The notes under the pieces were generated by a model. It saw only the letters and a program-made list of their open reading frames with translations, did not search any database and was not told where the DNA came from. A program made the translations under genes and the position numbers. A stretch of DNA of 6,741 bases, taken from assembly GCA_902797345.1 (NCBI GenBank), contig CADBSL010000199.1, forward strand, positions 1 to 6,741, written 5' to 3'. The first letter of the stretch is position 1. Every line of letters begins with the position of its first letter. Origin of the DNA: an uncultured Eubacteriales bacterium. GTDB lineage: Bacteria > Bacillota > Clostridia > Peptostreptococcales > Anaerovoracaceae. Of the stretch, positions 1 to 5,086 are shown piece by piece.

Positions 1-1
1 G

Positions 2-1333
2 CCTTCCCTGACGGATCCGGAAGGGCGCTTCAATGAAGATTTTACCCGGGAGGCCACTGACTACATCGCTGACCGCTTCGCCGGCCGGCAGGAAGCCATC
101 ACCGCTTATGCGAAGCTTCAGGCTTTCCTTTTCCGGGAATCCGCTTCTCCGAAAGTGGTGCTGGGGAAAGAAGGGTGGCTGTTCTTTGCGGACACCCTGG
201 ACGATTACCTTCACCGGGATACGTTGAGCGACCGGGAGATCTTCGGGATCGGACGGACCCTGGAGATGATGCAGGAATATGCCGAAGCGCAGGGGGCGGA
301 CTTCGTGTTCACGGTGGCACCCAATAAGAATTCCCTGGCCGCCAATGCGGTCTATATGCCCCGGGTGGGGGAAGCGTTTGAGGAAGCGAAGAACCTGGAT
401 AAACTGGAAGAGGCCTTGAAACGATATGACGTGAACTATGTGCCTCTCCGGGAGACCCTGGACGAAGCGGGTCTGTACCACCGGCTGGATTCCCACTGGA
501 ACCGGATGGGGGCGGCGAAGGCCTTTGGCAAGGTGATGGAAAGCCTTCACCGGGAGGCGGTGGACTGGAGCGGCGAAACCTTTCAGGTGACGAAAGATCA
601 CCCGGGAGACCTGTACGAAATGCTTTATCCGGCGGGGAAAGAGCTGGATGATAACATGATGTTTGACCGGGCCTTCCGCTTCCGGTATCTGTCTTCTCAG
701 GAGATGGAGCCCTTTGTGAGTCCGGCAGAGGGGCTGTCGGCTTATGGGTCGGAGGAGGCGCCGCCGGTGGACAAGCAGCTGCTGGAGACGGTTTGCAGCG
801 AAGGCAGGGGTACCCTTTTGATGTTCCGGGATTCCTTCGGGAACGCCCTGCATCCCTTCTTTGGGGATGCCTTTGAACGGGCGGCATTCTCCCGTCAGAT
901 GCCCTACCGGCTGGATTGGCTGGGATCGGGCGGCGCAGACGTTCTGGCGGTGGAGATCGTGGAGCGGAACCTGGCAGATCTTTCAGAGATGGCGCCCATC
1001 ATGCCGGCGCCGGCAGCGGACCCGGGGATCGACCCGGTGGAGGACCCGGTGCGGGAAGTGACGATACAGATGGAGCCCTGCATGGAGATGCCGGGATTCG
1101 TCAAAATCACCGGGATCTTCGGCCCGGAAGGGGTCCGTGCGGACACCCGGATCTACGTCAACACGGAATCAGACCTGTATGAAGCCTTTCCGGCCGGGGC
1201 GGGTGAGACCGAAAGAGATTACGGTCGTTTTACTGCATATCTGCCGGAAGAGTCTGTACAAAACGGGGTCCTTTCCGTTATAATAGAGGGGAAAAGGGAT
1301 TGGTTGACTTGCACAAATCTGAACGTGAATTAG
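2..1333 (+). CDS. AlgX/AlgJ-like (DHHW family) SGNH-type polysaccharide O-acetyltransferase, 5'-truncated
   Basis: The frame is open from the left edge, so the true start lies outside the window; 443 residues are visible. The GTG at 155 is internal: in-frame sequence before it already matches the family's opening region (FNEDF, then DYIADRFAGR, then VVLGKEGWLFF). Visible residues 163-166 read DSHW, which fits the Asp and His of the catalytic triad in AlgX-type enzymes, and FRDSFG places the nucleophile Ser near residue 278. In the known family these extracytoplasmic proteins move acetyl groups onto polysaccharides, usually with an MBOAT membrane partner, which may lie upstream of the window. 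After about residue 340 there is a C-terminal segment rich in beta-type sequence (VKITGIFGPEG, YEAFPAGAG, FTAYLPEE) that could bind glycan; this part I infer. The TAG stop lies within the ribosome binding site of the next gene, so the two may be cotranscribed. The substrate polymer is unknown. Confidence 0.82.
   Translation, partial: PSLTDPEGRFNEDFTREATDYIADRFAGRQEAITAYAKLQAFLFRESASPKVVLGKEGWLFFADTLDDYLHRDTLSDREIFGIGRTLEMMQEYAEAQGADFVFTVAPNKNSLAANAVYMPRVGEAFEEAKNLDKLEEALKRYDVNYVPLRETLDEAGLYHRLDSHWNRMGAAKAFGKVMESLHREAVDWSGETFQVTKDHPGDLYEMLYPAGKELDDNMMFDRAFRFRYLSSQEMEPFVSPAEGLSAYGSEEAPPVDKQLLETVCSEGRGTLLMFRDSFGNALHPFFGDAFERAAFSRQMPYRLDWLGSGGADVLAVEIVERNLADLSEMAPIMPAPAADPGIDPVEDPVREVTIQMEPCMEMPGFVKITGIFGPEGVRADTRIYVNTESDLYEAFPAGAGETERDYGRFTAYLPEESVQNGVLSVIIEGKRDWLTCTNLNVN
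1255..1284 (+). promoter_or_regulatory. Promoter inside the 3' end of the acetyltransferase gene
   Basis: TGTACA (1255-1260, 4 of 6 consensus bases) is followed after 18 bases by a perfect TATAAT (1279-1284). Transcription would start near 1291 and give a leader of about 50 bases before the lipoprotein ATG. The lipoprotein could therefore be made independently of the upstream gene. Confidence 0.5.
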
Positions 1334-1344
1334 GAGGAAGAAAG

Positions 1345-1896
1345 ATGAAGAAGTTACTGATCAGTATGTTGATATTGGCGCTGGTGTGCTGTTTTGGACT
1401 GGCAGGCTGCGGTTCATCCGGATCGGAGGATGCCCAGAGTGAAGAATCTGCAGTGACAGAAGAAGTGGAAAGCCAGGAAGCCGAAGCAGAAGAAGTGGCA
1501 GAAGAAGCGGCGGAAGATGTGGAAGAAGTCCAGCAGGAAGAATCCAAGGCGGCTGCGTCTGCTGCACAGACGGAAAAGAAGGCGTCCACGACTCAGAAGA
1601 CAGCTTCTACGACCCAGAAGACCCAGAAGACCCAGAGCCAGACTCAGAAAGCACAGCAGCCGGCTCAGGAACAGGCTGCGTCCACAGACAAGAAGACCGG
1701 GACCAAAGCTGACGCGGAAAGCTACACCGGTAAGAGCCTGTCGGATTACACCTCTCAGTATGGTCAGCCGGATTCTTCGTCCTATTCTTCCAGCTGCCTG
1801 GGAGACGGCCAGGACGGTGAACACCACTACAACGGCTACACCGTTTATACCTACAAAGATGAAAACGGTGAAGAAAAGATCCAGGGCGTGGAATAA
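1345..1896 (+). CDS. Small lipoprotein with acidic and Gln/Lys/Thr-rich stalk and conserved-looking C-terminal domain
   Basis: The protein has 183 residues. I chose the ATG at 1345 because AGGAGG (1332-1337) precedes it and the product then begins with a classic lipoprotein signal: basic MKK, a hydrophobic core, and the lipobox LAGC with the lipidated cysteine at residue 22. An earlier in-frame GTG at 1300 would bury this signal. Residues 25-75 are very rich in Glu and Ala. Residues 76-105 are a Gln/Lys/Thr low-complexity stretch containing a duplicated ASTTQKT heptad. From about Tyr127 a compact domain appears (GKSLSDY, then QYGQPD, then SSSCLGDG, then YTVYTY). This helix-then-strand layout with a G-x-PD turn vaguely resembles small BamE-like or BLIP-like folds; that is inference. 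The likely architecture is a lipid anchor, a flexible wall-spanning stalk and an exposed head with one cysteine (Cys151). Function is unknown. The gene ends just before a strong terminator. Confidence 0.85.
   Translation: MKKLLISMLILALVCCFGLAGCGSSGSEDAQSEESAVTEEVESQEAEAEEVAEEAAEDVEEVQQEESKAAASAAQTEKKASTTQKTASTTQKTQKTQSQTQKAQQPAQEQAASTDKKTGTKADAESYTGKSLSDYTSQYGQPDSSSYSSSCLGDGQDGEHHYNGYTVYTYKDENGEEKIQGVE
1582..1632 (+). repeat. In-frame short tandem repeat in the lipoprotein stalk
   Basis: Two 21-base units (1582-1602 and 1603-1623) both encode ASTTQKT but differ at several third positions (for example tcc/tct and act/acc). A further QKT unit follows (1624-1632). Synonymous divergence between the copies suggests an old duplication kept for its amino-acid pattern rather than recent slippage. 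Confidence 0.6.
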
Positions 1897-1901
1897 TACC
1901 G

Positions 1902-1929
1902 AAAGAGCGGCAGCAGCCGCTCTTTTTTT
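1902..1929 (+). terminator. Rho-independent terminator after the lipoprotein gene
   Basis: A perfect 10-bp stem, AAAGAGCGGC (1902-1911) with GCCGCTCTTT (1916-1925), closes a 4-base loop, and the T run extends to 1929. The ribosome binding site of the next gene starts two bases later, so read-through or a promoter not obvious here must supply transcripts for the SLH-CapA gene. Confidence 0.9.
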
Positions 1930-1946
1930 CAAGGAGGGGGAAGACA

Positions 1947-3662
1947 ATGAAAGGGAAATGGATGGCATGGGTGCTGACGTGCCTGCTTTTATTGACGTCG
2001 GTGCCGGTGGGCGTTTTTGCAGAGGAAACGGAAGAAGAGGATCCAACGGTGTTTGAACCGTCTTCCTGGGCGGCGGCGGAAGTTGCCGCGGCGGAAGAAG
2101 CCGGGATCGCCGAGGAGGAATATGATTACCGGGCGCCCATCGACCGGCTGCTGTTTTCGGAGCTGATCTACCGGATGATCTGCGTGAAGGAAGGCCGGGA
2201 ACTGCCGCCGACAGAAGCGGCTTCGGAAGAGGTGTTAGATGAGGCACCGGGAGAGACCCTTCCGGAGGAACCTCCAGAGGGGGAGACCCGATCGGAAGAA
2301 CCGATGGATGGGGACGCCGAAGTGCCGGCGGAAGAGCCGGAGAGCCTCAGCCCTTTTACGGATATCGACAATGAAGCCGTGACGGCCCTGAACGGATATG
2401 GGATCATCCAGGGGTATGGAGACGGACGGTTCCACCCGGAAGACTCCATCACCCGGGAGCAGATCGCCTGCATCCTGGAGAGAACGGCGGGGTATTTTGG
2501 TGTTGCCAACCCCAACGGTTATGTGACGGCATTCCTGGACGGGAAGGATTTCAGCGATTGGGCCGTCCGCAGCATCAAATTCATCTCCGCCCAGGAAACG
2601 CCGGACCGGGTCGGTGTGATGCGGGGCTACGATTCCCGATTCCACCCGAAGCTCACCTGTACGATCGAGGAAGGGATCCTGGCGATCTACCGGCTGTACC
2701 GGTCCCTGGAGACCGCTCCCTCCCAGGATGCGTCCTGGATCGATAAACGGGGCTGGCTGCTGACTGAAGTGAAGCTCTCGGCGGCGGGGGACTGTACTTT
2801 GGGACGGGATCTGAACTCCGCTTACGCCACCTCATTGGACGCGGTGTATGATAACAGCGGCGGAGACGCCGGTCTGTTCTTCCGGCATGTGACCCCTTTC
2901 TTCAGTGACGACGTGACCATCGTGAACTTTGAAGGGACACTGACGGATGCGACCCAGGCGGCGGTGAAGACCTTCCGCTTTAAGGGAAGGAAAGCCTACA
3001 CGAATATCCTGAAGAAGGGCAGCATCGAAGTGGTGAACATCGCCAATAACCACAGCCATGATTACCTGGAGCGGGGGTATCTGGATACGTATCGGACCCT
3101 GACGGGAGCCGGGATCGGCGTGTGCGGAAACAGCTATACCTGTGTAAAGGATGTGAATGGGATCAAGATCGGGTTCTACGGGCTGGCGCCCATGGGAAGC
3201 GGATTGACCCAGATCTATAAGGACACGATCCGGGCCCGGATCAACACGTTGAAAGCGCAGGGGGCTCAGTACATCGTGGGAAGCTTCCATTGGGGGATCG
3301 AACGCTCCTATACCGCCACTGCGGCACAGAAGCAGATCGCTCACTATGCGGCGGACTGCGGTACGGATCTGGTGTTGGGACACCACCCCCACGTCCTGCA
3401 GAACACGGAAGTCTATCATGGCGTCCAGATCATTTATTCCCTGGGGAATTTCTGCTTTGGCGGAAACCGGAACCCCTCCGACAAGGACACGGTGGTCTAC
3501 CGGGAGAACCTGGTGATGGATATGGAGACCGGGAAAGTCCAGTCCAGGAGCCGGATCTTTTACCCCTTCCGATTGTCCTCTGTGATCTACAAGAACGATT
3601 ATCAGCCGGTGCCGGTGAGCGGCGCGGAAGCAGACCGTATTCGGAAAAAACTATGGATATAA
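1947..3662 (+). CDS. Secreted SLH-repeat protein with CapA-type (poly-gamma-glutamate synthesis protein family) metallophosphatase-like domain
   Basis: The protein has 571 residues. AAGGAGGG (1931-1938) precedes the ATG, and residues 1-25 form a signal peptide, likely cut after VFA. Three S-layer homology repeats follow. Repeat 1 is degenerate (about 39-88: WAAAEV, then EEAGI, then APIDRLLF). Repeat 2 is canonical (about 137-185: GIIQGYGDGRFHP, then SITREQ). Repeat 3 (about 195-255) starts with FSDWAV and ends CTIEEG, so it lacks the TR motif. A Glu/Pro-rich linker (about 89-135) separates repeats 1 and 2. From residue 276 the CapA domain shows AAGD (279-282), NFEG (327-330), NNHSHD (367-372), HWG (448-450), GHHPHV (478-483) and YSLGNF (497-502), the expected metal-site and fold motifs of this family. 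SLH repeats normally bind secondary cell-wall polymer, so the enzyme-like domain should sit on the cell surface. CapA is known from poly-gamma-glutamate export in Bacillus, but no capB or capC partner is seen, so I do not assign that role. The gene ends at a hairpin shared with the convergent regulator. Confidence 0.88.
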   Translation: MKGKWMAWVLTCLLLLTSVPVGVFAEETEEEDPTVFEPSSWAAAEVAAAEEAGIAEEEYDYRAPIDRLLFSELIYRMICVKEGRELPPTEAASEEVLDEAPGETLPEEPPEGETRSEEPMDGDAEVPAEEPESLSPFTDIDNEAVTALNGYGIIQGYGDGRFHPEDSITREQIACILERTAGYFGVANPNGYVTAFLDGKDFSDWAVRSIKFISAQETPDRVGVMRGYDSRFHPKLTCTIEEGILAIYRLYRSLETAPSQDASWIDKRGWLLTEVKLSAAGDCTLGRDLNSAYATSLDAVYDNSGGDAGLFFRHVTPFFSDDVTIVNFEGTLTDATQAAVKTFRFKGRKAYTNILKKGSIEVVNIANNHSHDYLERGYLDTYRTLTGAGIGVCGNSYTCVKDVNGIKIGFYGLAPMGSGLTQIYKDTIRARINTLKAQGAQYIVGSFHWGIERSYTATAAQKQIAHYAADCGTDLVLGHHPHVLQNTEVYHGVQIIYSLGNFCFGGNRNPSDKDTVVYRENLVMDMETGKVQSRSRIFYPFRLSSVIYKNDYQPVPVSGAEADRIRKKLWI

Positions 3663-3665
3663 AAG

Positions 3666-3692
3666 ACGGGGCCTGTGAAAAACAGGTCCCGT
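3666..3692. terminator. Shared hairpin between convergent genes
   Basis: The arms ACGGGGCCTGT (3666-3676) and ACAGGTCCCGT (3682-3692) pair over 11 bp, with one G-U wobble on the plus strand, around the loop GAAAA. On the minus strand the stem is followed by a short T-rich stretch (TCTTTT after the arm), and on the plus strand by a weak TTAATATT. The right arm touches the first base of the XRE gene's stop codon, so both transcripts probably end here. Confidence 0.7.
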
Positions 3693-4027
3693 TAATATTG
3701 CCGAAGGGATTCCTTCAGGGAACGAATCATATGCAGGATGATCTGCTGCTCCTGGTGGGTGCAGTCTTTCAGCAGGTTCTCCATCTCCTCCTCAAAGACC
3801 CGGTCCGCGTACTCCAGACTGTCGAAGAGCAGACGGTCCGCCGTCACCCCCAGCGCGTTGGCGATGCTGACCAGAGTCGGGAGGCCCAGCTTCGTGGCAC
3901 CCCGTTCGATATGGGACAGGTTCGACGGTTCCTGATCGGACCGTTCCGCCAACCCTGCCTGGGTCATTCTCTGTTCCAACCGGAGACGACGGATCCGTTC
4001 TCCGATGGCTTTGTAATCCAGTTCCAT
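3692..4027 (-). CDS. XRE-family helix-turn-helix transcriptional regulator
   Basis: The protein has 111 residues. On the minus strand AAGGGGAG (4033-4040) lies about six bases before the ATG at 4027. Residues 8-67 are a typical HTH_3 (Cro/CI) domain: IGERIRRLR, then MTQAGLAERS as helix 2, EPSNLSHIERG as recognition helix 3, and LPTLVSIANALGVTADRLL as the closing helices. The C-terminal tail (about 78-111) is charged and helical, likely for dimer contacts, and contains a lone Cys89. No ligand or enzymatic domain is attached. The gene is alone on this strand and convergent with the SLH-CapA gene. Palindromes 45-70 bases upstream of its start are candidates for autoregulation. The regulated genes cannot be named from the window. 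Confidence 0.88.
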   Translation of the reverse strand: MELDYKAIGERIRRLRLEQRMTQAGLAERSDQEPSNLSHIERGATKLGLPTLVSIANALGVTADRLLFDSLEYADRVFEEEMENLLKDCTHQEQQIILHMIRSLKESLRQY

Positions 4028-4070
4028 TTTTTCTCCCCTTGCGTCAATGATCCTTTTTTAGATTTAGGCT

Positions 4071-4084
4071 ATACAATATTGTAT
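4071..4084. promoter_or_regulatory. Perfect 14-bp palindrome upstream of the XRE gene (candidate operator)
   Basis: ATACAATATTGTAT is a perfect inverted repeat 44-57 bases upstream of the XRE start codon. It contains a TACAAT on each strand that could act as a -10 element. This position and symmetry fit a dimeric XRE regulator controlling itself and possibly a divergent transcript. Binding is inferred. Confidence 0.45.
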
Positions 4085-4107
4085 GTCCGAATCGGATATG
4101 ATAAAAT
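4079..4107 (+). promoter_or_regulatory. Weak promoter-like pair pointing away from the XRE gene
   Basis: TTGTAT (4079-4084) and TAAAAT (4102-4107) are spaced by 17 bases. The -10 matches 5 of 6 consensus bases, but the -35 only 3 of 6. The -35 element is half of the 14-bp palindrome, so a bound XRE dimer would block it. A transcript would start near 4114. Confidence 0.25.
4086..4096. promoter_or_regulatory. Second short palindrome next to the candidate operator
   Basis: TCCGA-A-TCGGA is a perfect 5-bp inverted repeat with a one-base centre. It starts one base after the 14-bp palindrome ends, but its sequence is unrelated, so it could be a site for a second protein, a hairpin element or chance. 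Confidence 0.25.
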
Positions 4108-4113
4108 AGTGTA

Positions 4114-4254
4114 GAAATCCCATTAGGACGTGTATTAAACCAACTGTCGACTTTTTTTCGATAATATGGAAGGATTTCATGCTCTATGCCGACCGGCGAC
4201 TCGTTCGCTTCGGATAATTATTCTTAGCAGGGCTGCCTCCGGGCGGCCCATTTT
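4114..4254 (+). other. Intergenic stretch without a convincing gene; possible small RNA
   Basis: Between the XRE upstream sites and the tRNA promoter there is no coding region with a ribosome binding site. The stretch starts after a weak promoter-like pair and ends at a GC-rich hairpin followed by TTTT, so a transcript of about 140 bases is possible. It contains a run of seven T (4152-4158) and a region with small self-complementary segments (about 4188-4214). I recognise no RNA family. It could equally be the remains of a lost gene and its terminator. Confidence 0.2.
4230..4254 (+). terminator. Orphan terminator-like hairpin
   Basis: GGGCTGCC (4230-4237) pairs with GGCGGCCC (4242-4249) over 8 bp, including one G-U pair, around a 4-base loop. 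ATTTT follows directly, with more AT-rich DNA after it. The T run is on the plus strand only, although no plus-strand gene precedes it. Confidence 0.45.
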
Positions 4255-4305
4255 ATAAAATATTTTTTTCATTTCAGAATAATGGTAGCATTTTCACTTC
4301 TTTTG

Positions 4306-4314
4306 TGTTATAAT
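4306..4314 (+). promoter_or_regulatory. Extended -10 promoter of the tRNA gene
   Basis: TGTTATAAT gives a perfect TATAAT (4309-4314) with the upstream TG of an extended -10. No good -35 is present at 16-18 bases, which is tolerated with an extended -10. The start would fall near 4321, about 13 bases before the mature 5' end. Confidence 0.6.
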
Positions 4315-4333
4315 CTCACCTGTGAGTAAATCG

Positions 4334-4410
4334 GCGCCATTAGCTCAGCTGGATAGAGTAGCGCACTACGAATGCGAAGGCCGGGGGTTCGAATCCCTCA
4401 TGGCGCGCCA
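4334..4410 (+). tRNA. tRNA-Arg (anticodon ACG)
   Basis: This is a 77-base cloverleaf. The acceptor stem GCGCCAT (4334-4340) pairs perfectly with ATGGCGC (4400-4406), followed by discriminator G and an encoded CCA (4408-4410). The D-arm is GCTC/GAGT with a G-U pair, the anticodon loop is CTACGAA with ACG at 4368-4370, the variable region has five bases, and the T-arm is GGGGG-TTCGAAT-CCCTC. The ACG anticodon is normally edited to ICG by TadA to read CGU, CGC and CGA. The first anticodon-stem pair is G4361 against A4377, a mismatch. The gene is transcribed alone between its own promoter and terminator. Confidence 0.95.
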
Positions 4411-4420
4411 ATAATAAATT

Positions 4421-4452
4421 CCCTCAGGGATCAAAAACCCTGAGGGTTTTTT
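4421..4452 (+). terminator. Rho-independent terminator of the tRNA
   Basis: CCCTCAGGG (4421-4429) and CCCTGAGGG (4438-4446) form a perfect 9-bp stem with an 8-base loop, followed by six T (4447-4452). The -35 box of the next operon begins two bases later. Confidence 0.92.
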
Positions 4453-4453
4453 C

Positions 4454-4482
4454 TTGACAAGAGCCTGGAGAAGGAGTATGAT
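4454..4482 (+). promoter_or_regulatory. Promoter of the metal-efflux operon
   Basis: A consensus TTGACA (4454-4459) is followed after 17 bases by TATGAT (4477-4482, 5 of 6). Transcription should start near 4489, giving an AT-rich leader of about 53 bases. Such a strong promoter suits an operon kept silent by a repressor. Confidence 0.8.
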
Positions 4483-4483
4483 A

Positions 4484-4517
4484 AACACATAGATAAATAT
4501 AAATATGTTAATATTTA
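4484..4517. promoter_or_regulatory. Candidate ArsR-family operator
   Basis: Two overlapping AT-rich inverted repeats cover the expected transcription start and early leader. The cleaner one is TAAATAT (4500-4506), a GTTA spacer and ATATTTA (4511-4517), with perfect 7-bp arms. The second pairs AACACATAGAT (4484-4494) imperfectly (8 of 11) with ATAAATATGTT (4499-4509). ArsR/SmtB proteins are known to bind AT-rich dyads of this kind just at or after the start point of their own operon. Repressor binding here is inferred from position. Confidence 0.5.
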
Positions 4518-4541
4518 AATTAAATTTTAGGAGGAACCCGA

Positions 4542-4829
4542 ATGGGAACGAATGAAGCGATGCTGGGGGAATTGGCGGAAGTCTTTAAAGTCTTCGGCGA
4601 TGAGACCCGGATCCGGATCCTCTTTGAACTGATGGAGGGTGAAAAAAACGTGGGAGACATCGTCAAGACCGTGGATGTCAGCCAGCCCACCGTCAGCCAC
4701 CAGCTGAGGATCCTGAAACAGGCGAAATTAGTAAAATCCCGCAGAGAAGGGAAGAGCATGTACTATTCGCTGGATGATGACCACGTACGGACCATTATCA
4801 GCGTGGGCATGGAACATTTGATGGAGTAA
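4542..4829 (+). CDS. ArsR/SmtB-family metal-responsive repressor, predicted zinc-type sensor
   Basis: The protein has 95 residues. AGGAGG (4529-4534) precedes the ATG by seven bases. It is a winged helix throughout: VFGDETRIRIL (17-27) is the family's helix around the DETR motif, VSQPTVSHQLRILKQAKLV (46-64) is the helix-turn-helix, and REGKSMYYSLDDDH (68-81) is the wing. The C-terminal helix carries D79-x-H81, then ten residues, then H92-xx-E95. This is the alpha-5 ligand set of cyanobacterial SmtB (Asp, His, His, Glu), which binds zinc across the dimer. There is no cysteine anywhere, so the cysteine-based cadmium, lead or arsenic sites of CadC and ArsR are impossible. I infer that zinc (or cobalt/nickel) releases it from the upstream dyad to switch on the HMA protein and ATPase genes. 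E95 is the last residue, so the sensor has no C-terminal extension. Confidence 0.92.
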   Translation: MGTNEAMLGELAEVFKVFGDETRIRILFELMEGEKNVGDIVKTVDVSQPTVSHQLRILKQAKLVKSRREGKSMYYSLDDDHVRTIISVGMEHLME

Positions 4830-4846
4830 TTACGGAGGAAAGACCA

Positions 4847-5065
4847 ATGAAAAAAACCTATAAAATCGAAGTGGACTGCGCGGTCTGCGCCGGCAAGATG
4901 GAAGATCAGGCAAAGAAGACAGAAGGCGTGAAAGAAGCGACGGTCAGCTTTATGACCCAGAAGATGAAAGTGGAATTTGAAGAGGACGCCGATGTGGCGG
5001 CGGTGATGGAACAGGTCCGGGCGGCCTGCAAAAAGGTGGAATCGGACTGTGAGATCTTTTTATAG
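4847..5065 (+). CDS. Free-standing HMA-domain heavy-metal-binding protein
   Basis: The protein has 72 residues, the length of a single HMA (ferredoxin-like) domain. GGAGG (4834-4838) lies eight bases before the ATG, and the gene begins 17 bases after the repressor's stop. The first loop carries VDCAVCAGKME with metal ligands C11 and C14. An Asp directly before C-x-x-C is typical of ZntA/CadA-type zinc, cadmium and lead domains, while copper domains usually show T or S there. Two further cysteines, C61 and C68, lie near the C-terminus and could add ligands. Its likely role is to deliver metal to, or regulate, the ATPase encoded next, which lacks this domain at its own N-terminus. The TAG stop is in frame with the downstream ATPase (see findings). 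Confidence 0.88.
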   Translation: MKKTYKIEVDCAVCAGKMEDQAKKTEGVKEATVSFMTQKMKVEFEEDADVAAVMEQVRAACKKVESDCEIFL

Positions 5066-5086
5066 CAGCATAAGGTGGATCCTGAA

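Noticed and set aside
309..887. Long minus-strand open frame of 192 codons
   Set aside because: It lies wholly opposite the AlgX-like gene, is rich in Pro, Ser, Arg and Gly as antisense frames of GC-rich genes are, and shows no recognisable domain.
1414..2247. Minus-strand open frame of 277 codons across the lipoprotein and the start of the SLH-CapA gene
   Set aside because: It crosses a terminator and two well-supported genes, and its Leu/Arg/Ser runs are the antisense of Glu/Gln codons.
3290..4114. Plus-strand open frame of 274 codons
   Set aside because: It overlaps the CapA domain in another frame, runs through the terminator and is antisense to the XRE gene; no domain is visible.
4168..4260. 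Short plus-strand frame starting ATGGAAGG (about 30 codons)
   Set aside because: No ribosome binding site precedes it, and it runs through the terminator-like hairpin. Noise is more likely than a peptide.
4334..4453. tRNA as an integration site for a mobile element
   Set aside because: No integrase, repeat of the tRNA 3' end or foreign-looking cargo is visible; the neighbouring operon has matching codon style.
4486..4541. Riboswitch in the leader of the metal operon
   Set aside because: The leader is only about 50 bases and nearly all A and T, with no stable conserved fold; an ArsR operator explains it better.
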